Source of the DNA: an uncultured Pirellulaceae bacterium
Lineage (GTDB): Bacteria > Planctomycetota > Planctomycetia > Pirellulales > Pirellulaceae
NCBI GenBank assembly: GCA_934255105.1
Contig: CAKQNH010000022.1
Coordinates: 1-16,898 of the forward strand
Length of the DNA stretch: 16,898 bases
Reading direction: 5' to 3'
Shown here: positions 1 to 6,587 of the stretch, one piece after another
Layout: each line of letters starts with the position of its first letter
Position numbering within the stretch: position 1 is the first letter of the stretch
Notes under the pieces: generated by a model
What the model saw: only the letters and a program-made list of their open reading frames with translations
What the model was told of the DNA's origin: nothing
The model's database searches: none
Translations under genes and position numbers: made by a program

Positions 1-214
1 CGTCTGCCGTCGGGCAATACCAACCGTGCAGCGACGTCCCATCGGACGAAGTGAAGTGAATATCTTCGTGGTCAAGCCAATCGACCTGCCAGTCTCCTTG
101 GGCCAGCGGCGGAGCAGGGTAGAGCAGGGTGGTTTCCAAGAGCATCAACAACACCAGCACTCCCAAGTAAATTGAGGCAAGAAGCGTCGCAATTCTTTGC
201 AGTCGTTTTCGCAT
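1..214 (-). CDS. Alpha/beta hydrolase, membrane-anchored, N-terminal part only (runs off left edge)
   Basis: Read on the minus strand from an ATG at 214, the protein begins with a basic stretch (MRKRLQR). One hydrophobic membrane or signal-anchor segment follows at about residues 8-26. Then comes a Tyr-Pro-rich linker and the start of a hydrolase domain with the pattern F-T-S-x-D-G-T-x-L-H-G-W-Y-x-P. That hallmark opens BEM46/serine-aminopeptidase-S33-like alpha/beta hydrolases, in which the first strands precede the GxSxG nucleophile elbow. The elbow, acid and histidine would lie outside the window, so catalytic competence cannot be judged. The frame stays open upstream to a TAA near 303, so a GTG start at 283 is possible. 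The ATG at 214 is preferred because it places the basic residues directly before the hydrophobic segment. A purine-rich GAGAGG lies somewhat far upstream. The family assignment is an inference from the N-terminal pattern. The gene is divergent from the metallophosphoesterase gene. Confidence 0.72.
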   Translation of the reverse strand, partial: MRKRLQRIATLLASIYLGVLVLLMLLETTLLYPAPPLAQGDWQVDWLDHEDIHFTSSDGTSLHGWYCPTAD

Positions 215-344
215 ACGGCCGACAAAACCTCTCGCAATCGAATATGCTAAGTCAATCAGCGGATATTTCCAGTTTCTACCCACCTGAGGCAATGGCGTAC
301 GTTAACTTTCCATATGGAATCAGTCAATGCGTCACACCTTTTAC

Positions 345-450
345 CCGGATTATTCATAACCCGCAGCGTCAGCCCGGACGTCCCTAAGAGGTAACTCCCA
401 CTCGTTATCATCGTTTACTTCGTTCGCACGCAAGCTCATGAATGATCCGG
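345..450. repeat. Long-range inverted repeat in the divergent intergenic region
   Basis: The 13-bp arm at 345-357 (ccggattattcat) is the reverse complement of 438-450 (atgaatgatccgg) except for one base. The arms lie about 80 bp apart, and weaker similarity continues just outside them. The element sits between two divergent genes in a stretch (215-483) with no credible ORF. It could be a dispersed palindromic element of the genome, or a pair of sites for a dimeric regulator. The sequence alone does not decide between these. Confidence 0.5.
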
Positions 451-483
451 ATTAAACTATTTTTATGAATCGAGACTATTAAA

Positions 484-1335
484 ATGCACACACTGAGCAA
501 GAGGATCAACTTACTGTCGATCGCCCTACTATTGCTGTTCGTCACTGCTCGGCCGCCCATGACGCATGCCGCTGATGACGCCAAAACGCAAGTCTCCTTC
601 TGCGCGATGGGGGACGTTCCACGCTCGCCCGAGGAGGAGACGCTGCTGCGGCAGCAACTCGCCGAACTGCCAACGGACACCGATTTCGTAATCCACGTCG
701 GCGATATTAAGTCGGGCAAATCGCCGTGTGACGAGGCGGTTTACGAACAGGTCGCTGGCATCCTCACCAAAGCCACTATTCCGGTATTCATCATCCCCGG
801 CGACAACGAATGGAACGACTGCGCCGACCCAGGACAGGCTTGGACGTTCTGGGAAAAACACTTCATGCGATTCGACCGCCACTGGCAACACGACTTCAGC
901 GTCTTCAGACAATTAGAACGCGAAGAGAACTTTTCCTTCGTGCGCGGAGACGTGCTTTTCATCGCCATCAACATCGTCGGTGGCCGCGTCCACGACGCGC
1001 AGGAATGGAGTCAGCGACTCGCCCAGGATCTGGAATGGACTCGTCGCAATCTTCGTCACTTTGGCGACTCAGTGAGCAGCAGCGTGGTCTTCGGGCATGC
1101 CTTACCAGCCGCGAGGCACGCGGAATTTTTTGACGGGTTTGTCAAAGAGGCGGAACAGTTTGGGAAACCACTGCTATATCTTCACGGCGACGGGCACCGC
1201 TGGATCCACGACCACCCTTTTCCGGCCAAGAACGTCCTCCGCGTTCAAGTGGATCAGGGCAGCCTCGCACCACCGCTTAAAGTTACGATCACCAATGACA
1301 CGCATGAGCCGTTTCATTTTGATCGTCGGATGTGA
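484..1335 (+). CDS. Secreted metallophosphoesterase-like protein
   Basis: This 283-residue protein has a signal peptide at about residues 1-29, with a hydrophobic core LLSIALLLLF and a likely cut near T-H-A-A. The mature part carries spaced, calcineurin-like metal-site motifs: C-A-M-G-D at 40-44, H-V-G-D-I-K-S-G at 71-78, P-G-D-N-E-W-N-D at 105-112, F-G-H-A at 203-206 and H-G-D-G-H at 234-238. The order and spacing fit the metallophosphoesterase fold, in which Asp, Asn and His residues bind two metals. The motifs are atypical: GDNEW replaces the usual GNHE, and HGDGH replaces the usual GHxH. The substrate is unknown; an exported phosphoesterase or nucleotidase role is plausible. The ATG has no clear Shine-Dalgarno site, but the signal peptide supports this start. 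The gene converges on the cyanophycin synthetase remnant 20 bp downstream. Confidence 0.75.
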   Translation: MHTLSKRINLLSIALLLLFVTARPPMTHAADDAKTQVSFCAMGDVPRSPEEETLLRQQLAELPTDTDFVIHVGDIKSGKSPCDEAVYEQVAGILTKATIPVFIIPGDNEWNDCADPGQAWTFWEKHFMRFDRHWQHDFSVFRQLEREENFSFVRGDVLFIAINIVGGRVHDAQEWSQRLAQDLEWTRRNLRHFGDSVSSSVVFGHALPAARHAEFFDGFVKEAEQFGKPLLYLHGDGHRWIHDHPFPAKNVLRVQVDQGSLAPPLKVTITNDTHEPFHFDRRM

Positions 1336-1355
1336 GATTGCATTGAAAAATGCTT

Positions 1356-1796
1356 TTATCCCGGTACGTCAATTCTTCGCAACAGGTCGCGGAAGAAGTT
1401 CATCGACTCGTCGACACAATCGGCCTGGATCAGCAGTAAGTCCCCCGCCTTAACTTCGGACATCGCGAGCTGCACCGCGTCGGACCATGTGATAAAGGAA
1501 ACGTGACTGAGCACACGTCCCCCCACCGCTATCCCTTCGCGGAAAAGTTGGGTAATGTCGCCGGGCTGCCGGCCACGCACGTAGGCCCCTTCGTAGAGAA
1601 TAACGCGATCGAAAAAGTTGCCGAGCATCTGCCCTTGGCGAATCATATCTTCATCTCGTCGGTCACCTGCTGTCGAATAGACGGCAATTCGACGCTTGCA
1701 ATCGAACTGCACCATCGCGTCTAGCACCTTCTTCAAGGCGGATGGATTGTGACCGTAGTCGACGATCATCGTGGCACTCATGTCCGCATTGCAGGC
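1356..1796 (-). pseudogene. cphA: Cyanophycin synthetase, C-terminal ligase-domain remnant
   Basis: Only about 145 residues of recognisable protein remain of an enzyme that is normally around 870-900 residues. Cyanophycin synthetase (CphA) is an ATP-dependent ligase that builds the Asp-Arg storage polymer. The remnant starts within the signature that opens the C-terminal Mur-ligase lobe (M-I-V-D-Y-G-H-N-P-S-A-L). It continues with G-D-R-R-D-E-D, F-D-R-V-I-L-Y-E and R-G-R-x-P-G-D-I, all typical of the CphA C-terminus. It ends at a normal TAA at 1356-1358. The ATP-grasp domain and the central ligase domain with its P-loop are absent. On this strand the frame is open to 1844, but that extra N-terminal stretch lies antisense to the DUF1854 coding sequence and has no CphA character, so homology stops at about 1785-1796. 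No promoter or ribosome site belongs to it. It is almost certainly non-functional. Confidence 0.82.
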
Positions 1797-2037
1797 GAGC
1801 GAGTTCGTTCCCAGGATCCAACGCATTCTACACGTTTCGGGCAACAGCGTCCCTTGTTCCTGGGACGTCCTTACCGACCGCGGTGAACATCACTTCGTCG
1901 TCGCGGAGGAAAAAGACGTGCGAGCGCTTCCTGGCCGACGGATCTTGGTTATCGATGGCCACGGCATTCGCTATCAGATCGATGATTATTCGAAAATGGA
2001 TAGCTACGGTCGTCGCGCGATCGAATGGTACGTCTAG
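1771..2037 (+). pseudogene. Cyanophycin-associated DUF1854 protein, C-terminal remnant
   Basis: The frame from GTG 1771 is open for 88 codons. From about 1795 it reads E-F-V-P-R-I-Q-R-I, then S-W-D-V-L-T-D-R-G and the tail D-G-H-G-I-R-Y-Q-I-D-D. I recognise this as the C-terminal half of the DUF1854 family. These are small proteins of about 150 residues of unknown function, encoded beside cyanophycin synthetase and a dedicated ABC transporter in other bacteria. The N-terminal half is missing. The upstream sequence on this strand is the antisense of the cphA remnant, so residues 1-8 of the open frame are probably not native. The gene keeps its normal end and has no internal stop, which suggests a fairly recent loss. 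Expression of a short peptide cannot be excluded, but no ribosome site is visible. The identification rests on remembered family patterns. Confidence 0.72.
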
Positions 2038-2162
2038 CGCACTGCCAATTTAGCGAGCACACATCTAGCCCGCTGAGAAGCGTTTGCATTCGAACAATCA
2101 CCGCTGACGATCGGCGAACTGCATCATGAATTTTCATCAACGCTAATTGCCGGTTATCCCCC

Positions 2163-3956
2163 TCATCGCTCGACGTCTTCCACCGCAATCTTCAAATGCC
2201 GCGCGCGTGGCGTTTTCCCCCAGCCATCATGGGGATCGATGAAGCCCACCCACAATTCCCCGGGCTTGTTTTCAAGGATGAATGGATAGGTCACCGAGCC
2301 CCTGGCTACCACCACCGAATCCGTCCATGTACGCCCGTCGTCCTTCGAAAAAGCCAAGCACAACTCCCTGCGACTGTCCGGGTTCCACGCCAGCGCCAGC
2401 CTCCCGTCGGCCATGCGGATCACATGCCCGGGTGAATGGCTACTCCTGATCGTGGTCGGCTCGGCCTCCGACCAGGTGAGTCCACCATCCTCGGAAAAAG
2501 ACTCCCAAAAAAACTTGCGCTCGGTGCGAATCAACATCCACAGCCGTTTGTCTTGCAATTCAATCACGCAAGGCTCGACCGCGCCCGAATGGTCGCCCGC
2601 CCCTCCAATGTCGATCTGATTGCTCGGCTGCCATGTCTTCCCCCCATCCTGCGATACGACAGTTCGCGACACTAGCCGTCCCGGATTGGCCACGTAATGC
2701 GAAAAGGGGACTACCAAGTTGCCGCTGCTAGTCTCCTCCGCACCGTTAGTGCTCCCCGTGTATCCCTTGAAAACCATCTGTGGCTGACTCCACGTCTTGC
2801 CGTCGTCGCTGCTGCGTACCGTCCACAGATCGCTGCGAGTGTTTTCGGTGGGATTCTCCGTTTTTCGATCCCAGGCATGCTGCTTATAACCCAGAAAAAA
2901 CACATGCAAGCTTCCGTCGCGGGCGCGATGCGCAGTGGGATGGGCCGAGCGGCCATCGGGCAGTCGGGTAATCTCGCGCTCGGATTCCCAAGTCTGGCCA
3001 CCGTCTCGAGTAGTCCGTGCGGCGATATAGCATTCGCCCGGCACTCCTCCGTAACTCGTCGGTGTCGAGTAGACCGACATCACCGCCCCATCGCTGAGCT
3101 TGATGAGTGCCGGGCCAAGCACAGCGGGGTGCTCGGTGTCGTGGGTGATGTTGGTCGAGCGCGGATGCATCTCCACCACGTCGCCACTGCGATGCCAGAC
3201 GGTGAATGGCTTGCGGGCGAATTGTTTGTCGGCATTGGCAAGCTGTTCGATCAACAGATCGGCAATGATGCGGTGCCCCGCGTCGCCGGGGTGCATTCCG
3301 TCCGGGGTGAGTGCTCCCGGCTTGTGCTTCGGCTTGGCAGCATCCGCCTCGAACGCAGCAAACACATCCACCATTGCCACATCCTGCGCTTTGGCGATCT
3401 CCCGCACGGCGGCAACATAATCGCGCAGTACCAAATTGAAACCATCGACATCATCCGGCTTATAAGGCGGCTTGCCATAAAGCTTGAGCGTAGTCGCCGA
3501 CCAGTAGATTGGATTTGAAGTCATCAACACCACCCGCGCGCCCTGCTTTTTCAGAGCCTCGACCATTTCAGTGAGATTCTTGCGGTAGTCCGCCAAAGAC
3601 ACTCGCGGCTTGTCGGCCGGGGGATCTTTCCATACATCGACAGCAGCATCGTTGATTCCGAACATGATCACCGCTACGTCTGGTTTGGCATCGAGCACAT
3701 CTTTCTGAAAGCGCCCCATGGCCATCGTTGTGGTGTTGGCACCGATGCCCGCGTTGATCACTTTCACATTCTGCCCAGCGTAGGATAGGTCATTGGCCAG
3801 CAGGTTCGAGTAAACCGCTGTTCCGCCGCGTGCTGCCGTGACCGAGTCACCAAACGTAACAATGGTCGGTGGTTCAGCCGCCGATAAGCAGGCGTTTTGT
3901 GCACATAGATTTACACAGAGAACAGCGATGGCAATGAACAGCAGTGGAGGGTGCAT
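2163..3956 (-). CDS. Exported SGNH esterase fused to BNR/sialidase-like beta-propeller
   Basis: This 597-residue protein has two domains after a signal peptide (about 1-27). Residues 30-240 form an SGNH/GDSL esterase. Block I is G-D-S at 36-38 with nucleophile Ser38, block II Gly is in N-A-G-I-G near 70, block III is G-I-N-D at 100-103, and block V is D-G-M-H at 219-222 giving Asp219/His222. All four blocks are intact. Residues 250-597 form a BNR_2 propeller with five Asp boxes (S-x-D-x-G-x-T-W type) at about 315, 382, 435, 488 and 537. It also has the E-P-C-V-I-E-L and L-I-R-T elements around Glu461 and Arg477. No F/Y-R-I-P motif of classical GH33 sialidases is visible, so true sialidase activity is uncertain. 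A de-O-acetylase plus exo-glycosidase combination is the likely role. An AGGAAA site lies about 9 nt before the ATG. It is the second gene of an operon, 37 bp after the lyase gene. Confidence 0.86.
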   Translation of the reverse strand: MHPPLLFIAIAVLCVNLCAQNACLSAAEPPTIVTFGDSVTAARGGTAVYSNLLANDLSYAGQNVKVINAGIGANTTTMAMGRFQKDVLDAKPDVAVIMFGINDAAVDVWKDPPADKPRVSLADYRKNLTEMVEALKKQGARVVLMTSNPIYWSATTLKLYGKPPYKPDDVDGFNLVLRDYVAAVREIAKAQDVAMVDVFAAFEADAAKPKHKPGALTPDGMHPGDAGHRIIADLLIEQLANADKQFARKPFTVWHRSGDVVEMHPRSTNITHDTEHPAVLGPALIKLSDGAVMSVYSTPTSYGGVPGECYIAARTTRDGGQTWESEREITRLPDGRSAHPTAHRARDGSLHVFFLGYKQHAWDRKTENPTENTRSDLWTVRSSDDGKTWSQPQMVFKGYTGSTNGAEETSSGNLVVPFSHYVANPGRLVSRTVVSQDGGKTWQPSNQIDIGGAGDHSGAVEPCVIELQDKRLWMLIRTERKFFWESFSEDGGLTWSEAEPTTIRSSHSPGHVIRMADGRLALAWNPDSRRELCLAFSKDDGRTWTDSVVVARGSVTYPFILENKPGELWVGFIDPHDGWGKTPRARHLKIAVEDVER

Positions 3957-3993
3957 AAGAATATTTTCCTAGTGTAATTTGGAAGGCTTCAGT

Positions 3994-5895
3994 TCATCGA
4001 TCCTGGACGTTGTGGCAACTTCCGGGCGTTGCGACCACGACCAATCGCAAGTGCCCATCTGCCGGCGCTGTCCCTTCGAATGCGACCATCGTTGTACCAG
4101 GATTCGCCGAGTCCCACTCGTGGCGTGGCTTCTCCGTATTGACGGTTGTCCAAGTTGCTCCCAACGGTTCAACGATTGTCAACGTCAGACGCTGGCCTTG
4201 TTGTTGCAATTCTAGTGTGGCGTCGGCGATTGGCCCCACCTCCGCGCGGGTGATCATTCCCCAACGCACATGGCTTCCCGGTGCGAGTCCGGTCAAATCA
4301 TCTTCGATCCGCACCTCGCGTGAAGGGAGCAGCGACACCCCACGACGAACCCTGTCGGCCTGTCCCTTGTACACCGCGCTCAGGTCGGCGACGGAGTGAG
4401 GCGACTCGGGATCATCCGAAAACTCGACTATTTTGGCATCGCCCTTGGCAACTTGCAACTTTCCGTCGATGACTAGCGTGTTGTGTCCCGAATTGCTTTG
4501 GCGAAAGATCGTCCAGCGATCCGAGTCCTGCGCGGCGCTCCACAAATTCATTCCGCGTGACTCGATGCCATTATAGCCTTCGGCGCCCAAATCGATCGCC
4601 CAACGCACACCGTCGGCGTCGAGCACAAACGATCCGATGTCCATTTGACCATGAGGTGCTGAGGGTGAACCAGCTTTGAGCCCGACGAATGTCCCATTGG
4701 GGTCAGTCCAAGAACTGCGATGGACGGCGACGGGTGTGCTACTTTCGCTCTGCCAATTCAATGGCAGCGTGATATCCACATCCTGCAGTTCGCTTTCGCT
4801 GTCCGGCATCCACAGCAGTGCCAGGGGCAACAAGCGATTTCGACCTGCGCCAGCGTCGCTCGGCCTGAAACGACCGATCTCAGCTCTCAACCTAGCATTT
4901 TCGCCGAGCAACCAATCGGGGCGATCGTAGCGCTGAGCCAGCCAGTATAAAGCCGACTCAGGGCCTCGCCCCGCACCACCATCGGCGTAGTTGAATACGT
5001 CTCCCGATGGGCCGGTCATCAAGCTGGGATACCCCCCTGTTTGATCAAAACCCTGCGCTTCGCTCAATCCGAAATCGCTTCCCAGAACACTGTCGAGCGT
5101 CGCCAACAGCACGACATTGAAACCGGTTCCATAGGCCCAGTAACCAGGACCCTCGGGGTAACTCCCTTTGGGTGCAAAGGCCTTCATCGAACGCGGCACG
5201 TTTTGAATTGCACTGAGTACCGTTTTGGCTGCTAATTCGGGTTCATCTTCAAGGATCGCGAGTGCCCCGGCAGTCAAGCCGCCATGACAAACTTGGCCCC
5301 AGTTGTTCGACGCCGTGACCCATTTCTTGTGTTTGGTTTCAAATGGCAACGACACTCCCTTGTGCTTGATGGCCTCGCGAATCGCACCTCGGCTGGCTTC
5401 GTCCAGAGCATCAAACATCCAGTCGTATCCAATCGCCATGGCCAACGTCATCTCGGCGACATCCAGGAAGTGGCTGGGATTCCAATCGCTGAATGCGGCG
5501 ACCGCCAGCATCTCTTGCTTGCCACGCTCGGCATACTTTGTCTCGCCGGTCAACTGGTACGCCATCGACAGGTTCAGCAAGCGTTCTAAACAGCAACGCG
5601 ATTGGCCGAGCAGTCGCCGCCCCTGGAGCTGTCGCGTGATCGGCGGAACATCGCTCAGTAAATCCGCGTGGCGAATTATTGCTTGAGCAAGCGAGTCGCG
5701 CGCTGACGTTGATTTTCCGAGCGAATCTCGCAGTGCTTGAAACGTGGCCGCGTCAGCCATCAGGCGCGGGTGAGTTTTTGGAATGGCTTCGATTCGGGCC
5801 TGCAATGATTCGAGATTCGCCGAACCAGCGGTGTCTTGCGCCGTCGCCTGCGGTAAAGCGAACACTAGCAACACCAACAAAGGTATTCTATTCAT
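3994..5895 (-). CDS. Exported heparinase II/III-type polysaccharide lyase
   Basis: This 633-residue protein has a signal peptide (hydrophobic IPLLVLLVFALP, cut near A-T-A-Q at 20). An H-P-R-L-M entry motif at 42-46 starts an alpha/alpha-toroid domain (about 40-375). That domain includes N-N-W-G-Q-V-C-H-G-G at 197-206 and Y-P-E-G-P-G-Y-W-A-Y-G at 246-256. The C-terminal beta-sandwich (about 385-625) begins with H-G-Q-M-D-I-G-S-F at 415-423, then A-I-D-L-G at 433-437 and S-G-H-N-T at 469-473. The layout matches PF07940-type heparinase II/III lyases, which break uronate linkages by beta-elimination. His204, Tyr252 or Tyr255, and His415/Asp419 sit where the family has catalytic and metal-binding residues. 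An alginate or chondroitin substrate is equally possible. A strong AGGAG lies 6 nt before the ATG. It is the promoter-proximal gene of the operon with the SGNH/BNR fusion. Confidence 0.86.
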   Translation of the reverse strand: MNRIPLLVLLVFALPQATAQDTAGSANLESLQARIEAIPKTHPRLMADAATFQALRDSLGKSTSARDSLAQAIIRHADLLSDVPPITRQLQGRRLLGQSRCCLERLLNLSMAYQLTGETKYAERGKQEMLAVAAFSDWNPSHFLDVAEMTLAMAIGYDWMFDALDEASRGAIREAIKHKGVSLPFETKHKKWVTASNNWGQVCHGGLTAGALAILEDEPELAAKTVLSAIQNVPRSMKAFAPKGSYPEGPGYWAYGTGFNVVLLATLDSVLGSDFGLSEAQGFDQTGGYPSLMTGPSGDVFNYADGGAGRGPESALYWLAQRYDRPDWLLGENARLRAEIGRFRPSDAGAGRNRLLPLALLWMPDSESELQDVDITLPLNWQSESSTPVAVHRSSWTDPNGTFVGLKAGSPSAPHGQMDIGSFVLDADGVRWAIDLGAEGYNGIESRGMNLWSAAQDSDRWTIFRQSNSGHNTLVIDGKLQVAKGDAKIVEFSDDPESPHSVADLSAVYKGQADRVRRGVSLLPSREVRIEDDLTGLAPGSHVRWGMITRAEVGPIADATLELQQQGQRLTLTIVEPLGATWTTVNTEKPRHEWDSANPGTTMVAFEGTAPADGHLRLVVVATPGSCHNVQDR

Positions 5896-5901
5896 CGTCG
5901 A

Positions 5902-5906
5902 CTCCT
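5902..5906 (-). promoter_or_regulatory. Shine-Dalgarno site of the lyase gene
   Basis: On the minus strand AGGAG lies 6 nt upstream of the ATG at 5895. It fixes the start of the heparinase-type gene just before its signal peptide. It is the clearest ribosome-binding site in the window; most other genes here have weak or absent ones. Confidence 0.7.
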
Positions 5907-5927
5907 GTGGAGAGTAAATTCGTCAGA

Positions 5928-5938
5928 AGAATAATTCT
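5928..5938. promoter_or_regulatory. Perfect 11-bp palindrome, possible operator
   Basis: AGAATAATTCT is a perfect palindrome around a central base. It lies about 33 bp upstream of the lyase start, in the 140-bp divergent gap shared with the acetyltransferase gene. Its position between promoters fits a regulator site for the lyase/esterase operon. An AT-rich palindrome of this length can also arise by chance, so this is only a candidate. Confidence 0.25.
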
Positions 5939-6035
5939 ACTCTATAAAGCCGAAAGATGAGTTTTCTGCAATTTCAACGCGGACCGGAATGCTCGACACC
6001 TTGAAGTCCAGGCAGTTGTCACCTTACATTAGAGC

Positions 6036-6545
6036 ATGGCCAAAAACGCACAGCATACATATCACTACCGAGCGATCATCGAAGGCGACTGGCCGACGAT
6101 CCTACGCATCCAAAGCGAAGTCTACTACGACTTCAGTCCAGAATCCGAAGCGGTGATGCGTTCGAAGGCCAATCGCGGTTATGCCACCAGCTTGGTCGCT
6201 CTCGATCACAACTCTGCGGTCGTCGCATACTGCCTCGCCTACCCCTATGCAGCAGACCGAATCGCTGCGCTGGGGGCTGTGGATGCATCGCCGATAACAC
6301 CCAGCGACAATCTCTTCGTCCATGACTTGGCCGTGCAGAAAGCTTCGGCCGGCCGCGGTGTAGCGCAAGCTATGTTTGGCCACCTGCTCACGATCGCCCG
6401 AGGTGCAGGCTACCGCACGCTGTCGTTGGTCGCCGTCCAACAAGCCGCCAGCTTCTGGACGAAAATGGGTTTCACAACCTCCACGCAGGCCACCATTAAC
6501 GACTCCTATACCGGCGCTGCCAGCTTCATGATTCGCGATCTCTGA
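6036..6545 (+). CDS. GNAT-family N-acetyltransferase
   Basis: This 169-residue single-domain protein lacks a signal peptide and so is cytoplasmic. It shows the GNAT fold in order: the N-terminal Y-H-Y-R-A-I-I-E-G-D-W-P-T-I segment (strand 1 and helix 1), then motif A. In motif A, strand L-F-V-H-D-L-A-V at 93-100 is followed by the acetyl-CoA pyrophosphate loop S-A-G-R-G-V-A at 104-110, a variant of Q/R-x-x-G-x-G/A. Motif B is near V-A-V-Q-Q-A-A-S-F-W-T-K-M-G-F at 132-146, the usual late Y/F-W-x-K-x-G-F element. The acceptor substrate cannot be predicted. The gene is divergent from the lyase operon and converges on the giant TPR gene, with 26 bp between their stops. Only a weak AGAG precedes the ATG. 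Confidence 0.85.
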   Translation: MAKNAQHTYHYRAIIEGDWPTILRIQSEVYYDFSPESEAVMRSKANRGYATSLVALDHNSAVVAYCLAYPYAADRIAALGAVDASPITPSDNLFVHDLAVQKASAGRGVAQAMFGHLLTIARGAGYRTLSLVAVQQAASFWTKMGFTTSTQATINDSYTGAASFMIRDL

Positions 6546-6568
6546 ATTTTTGCACATCACACCGCGCA

Positions 6569-6587
6569 TGGCTAAAAGCCAATTTTC
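6569..6587 (+). terminator. Weak hairpin between convergent genes
   Basis: TGGCT-AAA-AGCCA forms a perfect 5-bp stem followed by ATTTTC on the plus strand, just after the acetyltransferase stop. It overlaps the last codons and the stop of the convergent TPR gene. The stem is short and the T tract is brief, so termination activity is doubtful. Confidence 0.25.

Noticed and set aside
1797..1844. The N-terminal extension of the cphA remnant frame up to an ATG at 1844.
   Set aside because: This stretch is antisense to recognisable DUF1854 coding sequence and has no CphA character, so it is not part of the original protein.
2697..3518. A 273-codon open frame on the plus strand.
   Set aside because: It lies antisense to the SGNH/BNR gene across intact catalytic motifs and Asp boxes, and shows no domain of its own.
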